Shown: one piece after another, positions 47,197 through 56,295 of the stretch
Numbering within the stretch: the first letter of the stretch is position 1
Layout of the letters: each line of letters starts with the position of its first letter
Assembly (NCBI GenBank): GCA_934565415.1
Contig: CAKTHQ010000004.1
Span: forward strand, 14,311-78,310
DNA length: 64,000 nucleotides
From: an uncultured Oscillospiraceae bacterium
Lineage (GTDB): Bacteria; Bacillota; Clostridia; Oscillospirales; Oscillospiraceae
Reading direction: 5' to 3'
Position numbers and translations under genes: made by a program
The notes under the pieces: generated by a model
The model's database searches: none
The model's input: only the letters and a program-made list of their open reading frames with translations
Told to the model about the DNA's origin: nothing

Positions 47197-48513
47197 ATGG
47201 AAAAACATCATCGATTCGGCAGCCGCTGGGGCTTTATTCTGGCCTCGGTAGGCTCCGCCGTGGGCATGGCCAACGTATGGGGCTTTCCCAATAAGCTGGG
47301 GACCAACGGCGGCGGCGCATTTCTGGTAGTATACCTGCTGTTTGTGGTGCTGTTCGGGTCCGTAGCCCTGCCTGCGGAGTTTGCGGTGGGCCGCCGGGCC
47401 GGTACCGGCACCCTGGGTGCCTACGAAAACGCCTGGGAAACCCGGGGCCTGGGAAAAATCGGCAGGCTCCTGGGCTGGCTGCCGCTCGTTGGCTCGCTGT
47501 GCATTGCCCTGGGGTACGCCGTCATCATCAGCTATGTATTAAAGGCCCTGGTGGACTCTCTTGCGGGAACACTGATGCATACCGACCCGTCTGCCTGGTT
47601 CGCCGGGTTTTCCGGCGCTTCCCTTTCCGTAGTACCCTACCACATCATCGTGGTGGTGGGCACCCTTTTAACCCTGTACCTTGGGCCCAAGAGCATCGAA
47701 AAGACCAACAAAGTTATGATGCCCCTGTTTTTTCTCATCTTCCTGGTGCTGGCGGTGCGGGTGGCGTTTTTGCCCGGGTCCCTGTCCGGCTATGCCTTTT
47801 TGCTGACCCCCCGCTGGGAATCGCTGGCGGACCCCCAGGTGTGGATCTGGGCCATGGGGCAGGCCTTCTTCTCCCTGTCCGTTACCGGCAGCGGCATGGT
47901 GGTGTATGGGGCGTACCTGTCCAAGGAAGAGGATGTGGTGGGCGTGGCCCGGCATACGGCCCTGTTTGATACCGTCGCTGCCATAGTTGCCGCCCTGGTC
48001 ATTATCCCCGCCTGCTTTGCCTACGGGCTGGATGTGGGGGCGGGCCCGGGGCTGCTGTTTGTCACCCTGCCCACCATTTTGCAGGATATTCCCCTGGGGC
48101 AGCTCTTTGCCGTGATCCTGTATGTGGCCATGCTCTTTGCCGGAGTCAGCTCCCTGCAGAATATGTTTGAGGCGGTGGCAGAATCCCTGCTGCACCGGTT
48201 TCCCAGGCTCAGCCGCTTGGCCGTGCTGGCCATTCTCTGCGCCGCCTGTCTGGGAATCGGCCTGGGCATGGAGTCCATCTCCAAATGGGGCCCCTGGATG
48301 GACCTGGTGTCCATTTACATCATCCCCATCGGCGCCACCCTGGGAGCCGTCAGCTGGTTCTATGTAATGAAAAAGGAGGATCTGCTCACTGCCATCAACC
48401 TGGGCACCGAAAAGCCCCACGGCAAGGCCTGGTACGCCGCAGGAAGGTTTTTGTATGTTCCCCTGGCCATTCTGCTGTGCGCCACGGCGCTCCTTTTCCG
48501 AATCGCCTTTTGA
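47197..48513 (+). CDS. Neurotransmitter:sodium symporter (NSS/SNF) family transporter
   Basis: 438 residues, about 11 membrane spans in the LeuT fold. TM1 has the Na+/substrate unwinding region SVGSAVGMANVWGFPNKLGT NGGGAF, TM6 has GQAFFSLSVTGSGMVVYGAY. Imports an amino acid or amine with Na+; the ligand is not evident. A strong terminator follows. Confidence 0.94.
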   Translation: MEKHHRFGSRWGFILASVGSAVGMANVWGFPNKLGTNGGGAFLVVYLLFVVLFGSVALPAEFAVGRRAGTGTLGAYENAWETRGLGKIGRLLGWLPLVGSLCIALGYAVIISYVLKALVDSLAGTLMHTDPSAWFAGFSGASLSVVPYHIIVVVGTLLTLYLGPKSIEKTNKVMMPLFFLIFLVLAVRVAFLPGSLSGYAFLLTPRWESLADPQVWIWAMGQAFFSLSVTGSGMVVYGAYLSKEEDVVGVARHTALFDTVAAIVAALVIIPACFAYGLDVGAGPGLLFVTLPTILQDIPLGQLFAVILYVAMLFAGVSSLQNMFEAVAESLLHRFPRLSRLAVLAILCAACLGIGLGMESISKWGPWMDLVSIYIIPIGATLGAVSWFYVMKKEDLLTAINLGTEKPHGKAWYAAGRFLYVPLAILLCATALLFRIAF

Positions 48514-48520
48514 AAACAGG

Positions 48521-48568
48521 AAATCCACAGCCGATTCCGCATTTTGGAAACCGGGCTGTGGATTTTTT
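48521..48568 (+). terminator. Terminator of the NSS gene
   Basis: AAATCCACAGCC (48521-48532) pairs with GGCTGTGGATTT (48554-48565), followed by TTT. Confidence 0.9.
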
Positions 48569-48645
48569 ATAAGGACCGTATTTCTGCCCGGCATACCCCA
48601 CGCTTCCCCGGCATAGGTTGGAGCAGCGAAGGAGGGGACGGGCGT

Positions 48646-48906
48646 ATGGTGCGGGAAGAGCATATGCTGAAGCTGGTGGGCCGGGCCGAGCTGACGGTAA
48701 CCGGGGTAACGGAGGTTGCCCGGTTCGACGAGGATGCGGTGCTGCTGATGACCGATATGGGCCAGCTGCTGATTCAGGGCACGCAGCTGCAGCTAAAGGA
48801 ACTATCGGTAGAGGGGGGCCGGGTAGCCGTCAGCGGGACGGTTGGCGCCATTTCTTACGCCCAGGATGCCGACCGGGGAGGCTGGCTGAAACGGCTGCTG
48901 GGTTAA
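48646..48906 (+). CDS. yabP: Sporulation protein YabP
   Basis: 86 residues: REEHMLKLVGRAELTVTGVT EVARFD, then LLIQGTQLQLKELSVEGGRV and ISYAQDADRGGWLKRLLG. YabP is needed, with YabQ, for spore cortex formation. ATG at 48646 is preceded by AAGGAGGGG. Order yabP-yabQ-divIC-yabR matches Bacillus subtilis. Confidence 0.9.
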   Translation: MVREEHMLKLVGRAELTVTGVTEVARFDEDAVLLMTDMGQLLIQGTQLQLKELSVEGGRVAVSGTVGAISYAQDADRGGWLKRLLG

Positions 48907-49339
48907 TCTCACCGGGAAAGGCCCTGGAATTCTTTCTGGCCGCCCTGGGCATTGGCCTGCGGCTGGGGCTGCTGTACGGTTTTCTGCGGCCCCTGCGGCC
49001 AAAGCACACCCTCTTTTCCGACTTCTGCTTCCTGCTGGCCCTGTATTATGGGGTGCTGGTTCTGACCTTCCGGGTCTGCGGCGGAGTGCTGCGGATTCCC
49101 TGCCTTGCAGGGATATTCCTGGGAATTTTTCTCCTGGACCGGACGCTGGGGCGGTGGCTTGCCCCGCTGTTTGTCAGATTTTGGCAGATATGGGCCCTTT
49201 GTATCCGTAAAATCCTGTCACCTTGGAAAAAATTTTTCAAAATCGCAAAAAATATATTTGCATCTGGGGAAAAATGGGTTACAATAGGACGGAAAAGCGC
49301 AGGTCGCTCCAATTCCGTTTTCGGAGGTGTATCTCATGA
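48903..49339 (+). CDS. yabQ: Spore cortex protein YabQ, ends uncertain
   Basis: The frame from 48903 reads KALEFFLAALGIGLRLGLLY GFLRPL, then four to five membrane spans (FCFLLALYYGVLVLTFRVCG; LAGIFLGIFLLDRTLGRWLA) and a basic tail (KKFFKIAKNIFASGEKWVTI), the YabQ pattern. No ATG, GTG or TTG lies near its beginning; a CTG at 48924 is possible. The frame then runs on to 49568, deep into divIC. Another frame ends neatly at TGA 49337-49339 overlapping the divIC ATG, so a single-base slip in GGGGAAAAA (about 49266-49274) would repair the tail. Confidence 0.65.
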
Positions 49340-49644
49340 CCCAAAATACCGCCCACACGGGAAGCATCCGCGTGGTGTTCAGCCCGTCCTCGTCCCTGCT
49401 GAAGATTCTGGTGGTGCTTCTGTTGGTATTTTCTCTGGTCGCCCTGGCCGCCCTGACCTGGGTGAGACTTACGGTCCAGAGTCAGGCAGACGCCATGCGG
49501 TCCGAGGCCGCAGCCGTCAGCGGAAGAAATCGGGTCCTGAGCCAGCGGATCGGGAATATGGACAGTGACGATACCGTCCGGGCCATTGCGCAGGAAGAAC
49601 TGGGGCTGGCAGACCCCGATACCGTTTTCATCAAAATCAAATAA
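49336..49644 (+). CDS. divIC: Septum formation initiator DivIC/FtsB family
   Basis: 102 residues, single-pass membrane protein: short cytosolic N-terminus, TM (LLKILVVLLLVFSLVALAAL), then a coiled coil (VQSQADAMRSEAAAVSGRNR) and the closing VRAIAQEELGLADPDTVFIK. Part of the division complex with FtsL and DivIB. ATG at 49336 behind GGAGG. Confidence 0.92.
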   Translation: MTQNTAHTGSIRVVFSPSSSLLKILVVLLLVFSLVALAALTWVRLTVQSQADAMRSEAAAVSGRNRVLSQRIGNMDSDDTVRAIAQEELGLADPDTVFIKIK

Positions 49645-49675
49645 CCAAACTATTTCTGGAGGAAGCAAATCGTCT

Positions 49676-50149
49676 ATGGAGTTAACCGTCGGAGCCGTTT
49701 TAGAGGGGAAAGTCAAATCCATCACCAACTTTGGCGCATTCATCGCCCTGCCGGAGAATAAAACCGGCATGGTACATATTTCCGAAGTCGCCAATGCCTA
49801 TGTCAGCGATATTCGCCAGCACCTTACCGAGGGCCAGGATGTAAAGGTCATGGTCATCGGTTTGGACAATGGCAAAATCAATTTGTCCATTAAGCGGCTG
49901 GAACCCAAGCCCCAGCGGGAAAACGGCCCCAGAAGCGGCGGTCCCCGGAGCGATTTTCGCGGGGGTAGCGCTCCCCGGCGGGAGGGTGCGCCCAACCGGG
50001 CGCCCAGAGCCCCCATGCAGCCCGCAGCCCCCAAGACTGCGGACCAGCTGTTTGAAGAGAAGCTGAAGGCCTTTATGTCCGAGTCTGACAGCAAGATCTC
50101 TTCCATCCGTCAGTACTCCGATCACCGGACCAAGAGCAGAAGAAGATAA
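49676..50149 (+). CDS. S1 RNA-binding domain protein (YabR-like)
   Basis: 157 residues: one S1 domain (VGAVLEGKVKSITNFGAFIA; KTGMVHISEVANAYVSDI; VKVMVIGLDNGKINLSIKRL) and a basic, Pro/Arg-rich tail (PRSGGPRSDFRGGSAPRREG) ending RTKSRRR. Family members associate with ribosomes or RNA. ATG 49676 has GGAGGAAG upstream. The disordered Arg/Gly/Pro tail is longer than in Bacillus YabR. Confidence 0.9.
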   Translation: MELTVGAVLEGKVKSITNFGAFIALPENKTGMVHISEVANAYVSDIRQHLTEGQDVKVMVIGLDNGKINLSIKRLEPKPQRENGPRSGGPRSDFRGGSAPRREGAPNRAPRAPMQPAAPKTADQLFEEKLKAFMSESDSKISSIRQYSDHRTKSRRR

Positions 50150-50154
50150 GTTTT

Positions 50155-50853
50155 ATGTCTACCGTTGTAATCACCGGCGGCTCCCGGGGCATCGGCCGGG
50201 CGGCAGTGGAGCTGTTCTGCAGCCGGGGGGACCGGGTGTACTTCCTGTTCGAAAAGAACGGGGCTGCCGCCCGGGAGGTGGCGCGCCTTACCGGTGCCAC
50301 AGCCATCCGCTGCGATGTGGCAGATACCGGGGCGGTTCAAAATGCCTTTGCGGGCATCCCCGATGTGGACATTCTCATCTGCAATGCGGGGATTTGCCAC
50401 TATGGGCTTATGCAGTCCATGGCAGAAGCAGACTGGGACCGGATCTTTGCCGTAAATGTCAAAGGCATTTATAACTGCGTAAACGCCTGCCTGCCTGCAT
50501 TTCTCCGCAAGCAGCGGGGCAGCATCGTTACCGTATCGAGTATGTGGGGCCGGGTAGGGGCCAGCTGCGAAGCGGCCTATTCCGCCACCAAGGGGGCGGT
50601 AATTGCCCTGACCAAGGCCCTGGCCAAGGAGCTGGGCCCCAGCGGCATCCGGGTAAACTGCGTGGCCCCCGGGGTGATTTTAACGGATATGTGCGCCCAG
50701 GTAGACCCGGAAGTTCTGTCCGAAATGGCCCAGGATACGCCCCTTGGCAGAAACGGCACCCCCATGGATGTGGCCAGGGCCATGCTGTACCTGGCCGATG
50801 CGGAATTTGTCACCGGAAACGTTCTGAACGTGGACGGGGGCTATGTGATTTGA
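50155..50853 (+). CDS. Short-chain dehydrogenase/reductase (FabG-like)
   Basis: 232 residues, classical SDR: VVITGGSRGIGRAAVELF (nucleotide loop), ICNAGICHYG, catalytic Ser in VTVSSMWG and YSATKGAVIALTKALA (YxxxK). Could be a 3-oxoacyl-ACP reductase or another NAD(P)H oxidoreductase. Only 5 bp after the S1-protein gene. Confidence 0.9.
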   Translation: MSTVVITGGSRGIGRAAVELFCSRGDRVYFLFEKNGAAAREVARLTGATAIRCDVADTGAVQNAFAGIPDVDILICNAGICHYGLMQSMAEADWDRIFAVNVKGIYNCVNACLPAFLRKQRGSIVTVSSMWGRVGASCEAAYSATKGAVIALTKALAKELGPSGIRVNCVAPGVILTDMCAQVDPEVLSEMAQDTPLGRNGTPMDVARAMLYLADAEFVTGNVLNVDGGYVI

Positions 50854-50877
50854 ATTTACGTTTAGGAGGAGTTCCCC

Positions 50878-51321
50878 ATGAAAATTGCCATTGCCTGTGA
50901 CCATGGTGCTTTCGATTTAAAGCAGGCCGTAGCCGCACATCTCACCGCCAAGGGCTATGAAGTGGTAGACTTCGGCTGCCACAGCAAGGAAAGCTGCGAC
51001 TATCCCGACTTTGCCGGCCCCGCCGCCAAGGCCGTTGCCAAGGGCGAATGCGACAGGGGCGTATTGCTCTGCACCACCGGCATCGGCGTATCCATCGCCG
51101 CCAACAAGGTAAAGGGCATCCGCTGCGCCCTGCTGTCCGATCTCATGTCCGCAGAGCTGACCCGCCTGCACAACGACACCAACATGATGGCCATCGGTGC
51201 CGGCGTCACCGGCGAAAATCTGGCTCTGGCCATTGTAGACAAATGGCTCACCACTCCCTTCTCCGGCGAAACCCGCCACCAGCGCCGCATCGACAAGGTG
51301 ATGGCCCTGGAACAGGAGTAA
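50878..51321 (+). CDS. rpiB: Ribose-5-phosphate isomerase B
   Basis: 147 residues: MKIAIACDHGAFDLKQAVAA, VVDFGCHSKESCDYPDFAG, VLLCTTGIGVSIAANKVKGI (active-site Cys) and HNDTNMMAIGAGV. Interconverts ribulose- and ribose-5-phosphate. RBS AGGAGG. Last gene of the plus-strand run. Confidence 0.94.
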   Translation: MKIAIACDHGAFDLKQAVAAHLTAKGYEVVDFGCHSKESCDYPDFAGPAAKAVAKGECDRGVLLCTTGIGVSIAANKVKGIRCALLSDLMSAELTRLHNDTNMMAIGAGVTGENLALAIVDKWLTTPFSGETRHQRRIDKVMALEQE

Positions 51322-51336
51322 GAGAAGAAAATAAAG

Positions 51337-51390
51337 AGGCTGTTCAGCCTTGCTTCCTCAAAGGGTCGCAGGCTGAACAGCCTTTTTTGT
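51337..51390 (+). terminator. Terminator after rpiB
   Basis: 14-bp stem AGGCTGTTCAGCCT/AGGCTGAACAGCCT (51337-51350 with 51370-51383) followed by TTTTTT. Confidence 0.9.
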
Positions 51391-51446
51391 TTCGGAATTT
51401 TACCGTAGGGGGCGGCTGCCGGCCGCCCCTTACGGCTTTGGGAATA

Positions 51447-53873
51447 TTATTCTTCCCTCTCCGTCAGCCTCTTTGCCGTATGCAGCAGCCTGGTGGCGTT
51501 CTGCTCCAGCTGGTACCGGGGCAGCTCGCCGGAGCGGAGCATGGCCATGCAGCGGTCGTAGTCCCCCTTGCAGCCGGGCATAAACAGGTCGCCGCCGGCC
51601 AGGGCTACCTTACCCGCATTGGGCATGGGGTAGCGCTTGCTGTTGTACAGCTGGGTACTGCCCACCACCCAGTCAGTCATCACAATGCCCTGGAAGCCAA
51701 ATTCGCAGCGCAGAATATCCTGGACCAGCTCCCGGTTTTCGGAAGTATGGACGCCGTTAATGAGGTTGTAGGAGGTCATCACCGCACAGGGCTGGCTCTC
51801 CCGGATGCACAGGCCAAAGCCCCTTAAGTAGATTTCCCGCAGAGCCCGCTGAGAAACGCAGCTGTTGCTGTTGACCCGGTTGTACTCCTGATTGTTGGCG
51901 GCAAAGTGCTTGATGGTTACGCCCCGTCCCGGGTGCTTCTGAACGCCCCGGGTCACCGCGGCAGCCATCAGGCCGCTGACAGCGGGATCCTCGGAATAGT
52001 ACTCAAAGTTCCGGCCGCAGAGGATGCTTCTGTGGATGTTCAGCGCCGGGGCCAGCCACAGGTGAATGCCGAAGCGCTCCATCTCCTCCCCCACAATATC
52101 TCCGCAGACCTCAGCAAAGCCCAGGTTAAAGCTCTGGGCAATGGCGGTGCCGATGGGAATGGCCGTGGCGTACCGATGCTTGAGCTCTGCGCCCTTGGGC
52201 AGCTTCTGCTTGGGATCCATCATGTTCCGGATGGTGGCAGGCAGCAGCTCCCGCATGGTGGGCAGCATCCGGTAGCCCAGGGAATGGGCGCCGTGCTTAT
52301 CCTCGTAATAATCCCGGGCCAGCCGGACCCCGGCAGGGCCGTCGGCCATAATAAGGCTGGGGAAGCCCTTATCCAATAGCTTCCGGGTGGTTTCTCCGGC
52401 GGTGCCGGGAATCTGGGAGCCGGAATCCCCTACCACAGAGGACCGCTCCTTGGCCTGGAAGGCGCCGATGTTCAGATAGACCAGCTCCTGGTCGCTGAGG
52501 GCCTGGACCTTGGGGGCCGGCAGGAGCTTATTGTCATAGGATACGGTTTTGGCCGGGCCCATTTCCACCGGGTATACAGGCAGCCCCTCCGGCAGGCCCC
52601 AGGTCTTTTCCGGCTTCCAGTCCGCAAAGCCCGGGTCTCCCAGCTTGTTTTGAACCTGCAGCGTGACGGTCTCCCTGGTCAGCCGCAGCAGGGCCAGGGG
52701 CTCCGTATCCCGGGAGCTGGTACCGAAGCGGAGCACATAGTCTCCCTTTTCCAGAATATAGGCCTGCTTTTCCTGGCTGTAGCCTGCCAGGTCCGCCATA
52801 TGGAAGGAAACCTCCATCCGGCAGCTGCGGCCGGGGGCCAGCTCCGGCGTCTTGGCAAAGCCGGCCAGGGCCTGATAGGGCTGGTCCAGCTGCCCCCAGG
52901 GGCTGGTAACATACAGCTGCACCACCTGCTTGCCGGGGAATGCGCCGGTATTGCGCACCTCGGCAGACACCGTTACCAGATCTCCGGCCACGGTGACGGA
53001 CCCGGCCCGCAGGTCAAAGTCCGTATAGCCCAGGCCAAATCCAAAGGGGAAGGCAGGGGCCACACCTGCGCTGTCATAGTACCGGTAGCCCACATAGATG
53101 CCCTCTTTATAGTGGGTATCCTCCTCCTGGCCAAATTCCGCCAGGGGGCAGATGTCCTCCGGGGGAGCCCAGGTGGTGGCCAGCTTGCCGCTGGGATAGG
53201 CAACGCCCAAGAGAATATCCGACAGAACGGTACCGGTCTGAACCCCCAGCTGGCTGAGCAGCAGGATGTCCTCCACCTGAGAAAGCACCGGGGTCAGGTC
53301 CACCGGGCCGCCTACGTTCAATACCAGCAGAAACAGGGGATACATCTCCTGCAGCGCCAGAATATCCCGCTTTTCCGTTTCGCTCAGAAGCACATCCCCG
53401 GGAATGACCTTCCGGTCGCTGCCCTCGCCGGAAATCCGGGACAGGACATATACGGCAGCATTGCACCGCTTCTCCAGGGGGATGCTGTATTCCGGCTCCG
53501 GCATTACCGCGCCCATGCCCTCTGCCAGGACGCTGCGGTGATTCTTCCGGGCGGCACGGCGGACGGACTTTAAAAAGCCTTCCCGGGCCTTGGCGTATTC
53601 CTGGTCATACCGGTCCAACCAGTCCTTGGTGGTCACCCGGAAGCCCGCGGCTTCCAGCGCCCCCTCCACCGTGTAAAAGAACCGGGAGTTGACCTCTCCG
53701 GAGCCGGTGCCGCCCTTAACGGTATTCCGGGCACCGCTGCCGTACAGGGCAATGTCTCCGGGGCCGGGCAGGGGAAGCTTGCCGCTGCGCTTTAAAAACA
53801 GAGTGCATTCGGCCGCACCGGAACGCAGGGCGTTTAAGTGGCGGGATTCGTATTCCTCCAATTTGATTTGCAT
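51447..53873 (-). CDS. Glycoside hydrolase family 3, domain-swapped order, 808 aa
   Basis: Beta-glucosidase-type GH3 with reversed domains. The GH3 C-terminal alpha/beta domain comes first (VYVLSRISGEGSDR; LFLLVLNVGGPVDLTPVL), then a fibronectin III-like domain (FPFGFGLGYTDFDLRAGSVT; VQLYVTSPW), and the (beta/alpha)8 domain last (SLIMADGPAGVRLARDYYED; APALNIHRSILCGRNFEYYS EDP; TIKHFAANNQ; GIVMTDWV with nucleophile Asp). This order is known in some rumen and clostridial enzymes. ATG at 53873 follows AGGGGG. No signal peptide, so cytoplasmic. Confidence 0.93.
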   Translation of the reverse strand: MQIKLEEYESRHLNALRSGAAECTLFLKRSGKLPLPGPGDIALYGSGARNTVKGGTGSGEVNSRFFYTVEGALEAAGFRVTTKDWLDRYDQEYAKAREGFLKSVRRAARKNHRSVLAEGMGAVMPEPEYSIPLEKRCNAAVYVLSRISGEGSDRKVIPGDVLLSETEKRDILALQEMYPLFLLVLNVGGPVDLTPVLSQVEDILLLSQLGVQTGTVLSDILLGVAYPSGKLATTWAPPEDICPLAEFGQEEDTHYKEGIYVGYRYYDSAGVAPAFPFGFGLGYTDFDLRAGSVTVAGDLVTVSAEVRNTGAFPGKQVVQLYVTSPWGQLDQPYQALAGFAKTPELAPGRSCRMEVSFHMADLAGYSQEKQAYILEKGDYVLRFGTSSRDTEPLALLRLTRETVTLQVQNKLGDPGFADWKPEKTWGLPEGLPVYPVEMGPAKTVSYDNKLLPAPKVQALSDQELVYLNIGAFQAKERSSVVGDSGSQIPGTAGETTRKLLDKGFPSLIMADGPAGVRLARDYYEDKHGAHSLGYRMLPTMRELLPATIRNMMDPKQKLPKGAELKHRYATAIPIGTAIAQSFNLGFAEVCGDIVGEEMERFGIHLWLAPALNIHRSILCGRNFEYYSEDPAVSGLMAAAVTRGVQKHPGRGVTIKHFAANNQEYNRVNSNSCVSQRALREIYLRGFGLCIRESQPCAVMTSYNLINGVHTSENRELVQDILRCEFGFQGIVMTDWVVGSTQLYNSKRYPMPNAGKVALAGGDLFMPGCKGDYDRCMAMLRSGELPRYQLEQNATRLLHTAKRLTEREE

Positions 53874-53908
53874 AAAAATACCCCCTTGTGAGACAAGATT
53901 TTTTGCAT

Positions 53909-54535
53909 TCAGGACCTGCGCATTTTGGTCAGGAAATGGTCCCCCAGGCACCACAGGCCCAGGGCAATGCACAGAGGCAGAATCAGCGTCAGCAGAAATT
54001 CTACCATATTGGGCTCATCCAGCGCCCTTCCCAGGGCCGCGGAGGCCTTTACCGGGCCATAATCCCGGGAATCCAGGGCAGAGGCCCGTTCATCCCCCAG
54101 GACAAAATATTCGTCCTCCCCCAAGGTCAGGGCGGTGATCCCGTTTTCCCGGTAGGTGGCCCTTTTCGCGGCCTCCTCCAGATAGGGCTCCTCTACGGTC
54201 CGGCCGTCCACCGTTACGGTACCGTCGGGGTACAGCTCTACCGTCTCCCCGGGCAGGCCCACAACCCGGCGGATGGAGGTATCCTTTTCCTGATAGGTCA
54301 GCATTTCCGGGCTTCCCCGGAAGAAAAGAATATCCCCCCGCTCATAGCTTTTTACCTTTTTGCACAGCAGAAAATCCGTGCTGCGGTAGGTGGGAAACAT
54401 ATCCCCGCCCTGTACCCGGGAGAATACAAAGCCATTGTAAAAGCCCCATAGGGCACCCAGCAGCACCAAGGCCAAAAGAATATCCAGCGCCAGGGCCGCT
54501 GTACCGGAAAGGCGGGCAGAAGTATCCTTTTTCAT
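53909..54535 (-). CDS. Signal peptidase I homologue lacking the Ser/Lys dyad
   Basis: 208 residues with the S26 layout: N-terminal TM (ALALDILLALVLLGALWGF), box B region VQGGDMFPTYR, box D region SIRRVVGLPGETVELYPDG, box E GDERASALDSRDYGPV, and a C-terminal TM (LLTLILPLCIALGLWCLGD). In active enzymes box B is GxSMxPT and box D has IKRVVGLPGD. Here the catalytic Ser position is Asp and the Lys position is Arg, so it should not cleave. It could be a non-catalytic partner or chaperone; role unknown. Lies between the GH3 gene and murJ. Confidence 0.85.
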   Translation of the reverse strand: MKKDTSARLSGTAALALDILLALVLLGALWGFYNGFVFSRVQGGDMFPTYRSTDFLLCKKVKSYERGDILFFRGSPEMLTYQEKDTSIRRVVGLPGETVELYPDGTVTVDGRTVEEPYLEEAAKRATYRENGITALTLGEDEYFVLGDERASALDSRDYGPVKASAALGRALDEPNMVEFLLTLILPLCIALGLWCLGDHFLTKMRRS

Positions 54536-54565
54536 CGCATCTTACCTCTTTTATGGGTTTGAAAA

Positions 54566-56056
54566 TTATAGCCGTACCTTCAGCGCTTTTGCCCGGAGCA
54601 GCTTGGCACACAGGACAAATACCGCCGTAAAGGCCAGACCATACAGGAAAATCGAAGCCAGACCGGGCAGTCCCGGGGCCAGAGACTTCAAAAGCAGGAT
54701 CGCCCCTGCGGACAAAACCATCACCAGATTGTTCCGCAGAAACTCCAGCAGGAACCCCCGGAATTCGGGAAACAGTCCGTAATGCTTTTTCATTTTTACC
54801 AAGATCATGATCAGAGACAGCAGCCCTGCCAGAACCGTTCCCAGAATGATGCCGGAAAGGCCCAGGAACCGGACCAGAATCAGGCTCAGCACCAGATTGG
54901 CACAGCTCACCGCCACGCTGTTGCGGAAGGTGGCCCGGGTATTGCCCTTGCCGAAAAAGTAGCGGTAAATAAGGTCCCGGACGATGTTGTTTTCCTGGCC
55001 TGCCAAATACAGGCAGCTGCAAAAATACACGCTGGCCGAGGCTTTCGCATCGAACTTCCCGTGGAGGAACAACAGGTCAACGCCCTCTTTCCCGATGCAT
55101 ACAAAGCCGCCAATCAGCAGACATACCGCCAGCTGGAAAAGCATGGCATAGTCCCACAGGGCCTTCTGGCCCTCCCGCTCGCTGCGGCCCTCCATTTTGG
55201 CCACGATTTTGGGAAAGGCATACACCGTCAGATTCCCGATGATGATGGTATTCACCAGGCTCACCACCATATTGGCATAGCTTAAAATGGTCAGCTGCCC
55301 ATCTCCCAGTTCCGCCGCAATCAGGGAATCCACCAGAGAATGGATGCGGTAAACCCCGGTGGAAAACACACAGGGCAGGAAAATGGCCCAAAGCTCTTTA
55401 AAATTCTCTGTACGGAACCGGATTTCCGGCTTCCACCGGAACCCGCAGCGGACGGCAATCCCCAAATCGATAACGAGATTCAGCACCGCCGCCAGGGAAA
55501 GATCCCACAGGTAGGTGTAAATGGTCAGATCCTTTTGCAGCAGAATCAGCACCACCGCCAGGCAGTTGCAGCCTAAAAGGATCACCTTGGGAATATTGTA
55601 CCGGTCCGTACACTGGTAATAGGCCGTGGTCACAGCCAATATCCCGGTAACGCCCTGGATGATGATGGTATAGAGCATCACATCCCCGGCCAGCTGCCGG
55701 AAAGCCCCGTCCCGGGAGCTTAACAGCCCGATAATAGGGGCCCGGAACAGGTAAATGAGCCCCGTGCCCCCAAAAATCAGCAGATACAGCAGGGTTAAAA
55801 AGCTGTCTACCGCCTGGCGTGGCTTCTTCTGCACATAGGCGGGAATAATCACCGCCGTCACCCCGGAGGACAGGAAGGAGAAGAGGAAGAGAATGATGTT
55901 GTTGGAGAAATTGTAGGCGTCCATCTCCAGGCTTGCCCCAAAGGCCGAGGCCGTCACCGTGGACTTGAGCAGGGCCACACATTGGGTGGCAACGGACAGC
56001 AGGAGCATCAGCAGAAGATGCCAGCTCTCCGACCGGAACAGGGAAGGCTTTTTCAA
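54566..56056 (-). CDS. murJ: MurJ-type lipid flippase
   Basis: 496 residues, about 13-14 membrane spans of the MVF/MATE superfamily: STVTASAFGASLEMDAYNFS NN, SSGVTAVIIPAYVQKK, DSLIAAELGDGQLTILSYAN, ARDLIYRYFFGKGNTRATF-type segment in the C-terminal half. Moves lipid II or another polyprenyl-linked precursor outward. Might instead serve a polysaccharide; the neighbouring acylation operon leaves that open. Confidence 0.85.
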   Translation of the reverse strand: MKKPSLFRSESWHLLLMLLLSVATQCVALLKSTVTASAFGASLEMDAYNFSNNIILFLFSFLSSGVTAVIIPAYVQKKPRQAVDSFLTLLYLLIFGGTGLIYLFRAPIIGLLSSRDGAFRQLAGDVMLYTIIIQGVTGILAVTTAYYQCTDRYNIPKVILLGCNCLAVVLILLQKDLTIYTYLWDLSLAAVLNLVIDLGIAVRCGFRWKPEIRFRTENFKELWAIFLPCVFSTGVYRIHSLVDSLIAAELGDGQLTILSYANMVVSLVNTIIIGNLTVYAFPKIVAKMEGRSEREGQKALWDYAMLFQLAVCLLIGGFVCIGKEGVDLLFLHGKFDAKASASVYFCSCLYLAGQENNIVRDLIYRYFFGKGNTRATFRNSVAVSCANLVLSLILVRFLGLSGIILGTVLAGLLSLIMILVKMKKHYGLFPEFRGFLLEFLRNNLVMVLSAGAILLLKSLAPGLPGLASIFLYGLAFTAVFVLCAKLLRAKALKVRL

Positions 56057-56203
56057 TCGGTTACCTCAAAATACTTAGGATGGGGAAATTCCAATATCCC
56101 TTGTACATTATACCATATCCTTGCCAGAACGCAAGAAGAAAAGGGGCAGGACCGCCCGTGGAACCAAATGTGGAGTGTTTTCTGACAAAATGTGTATTGA
56201 TTG

Positions 56204-56232
56204 TTGAAAATGCGACAAAGGTAGTGTATAGT
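56204..56232 (+). promoter_or_regulatory. Promoter of the acyl-transfer operon
   Basis: TTGAAA (56204-56209), 17 bp, TATAGT (56227-56232), followed by RBS AAGGAGAG before the ATG at 56296. Confidence 0.75.
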
Positions 56233-56295
56233 TGTGCTGATGCGAATAAGTCTGAAGGCCTACGCAAAATTACAGGAATTACAAGGAGAGACAAC

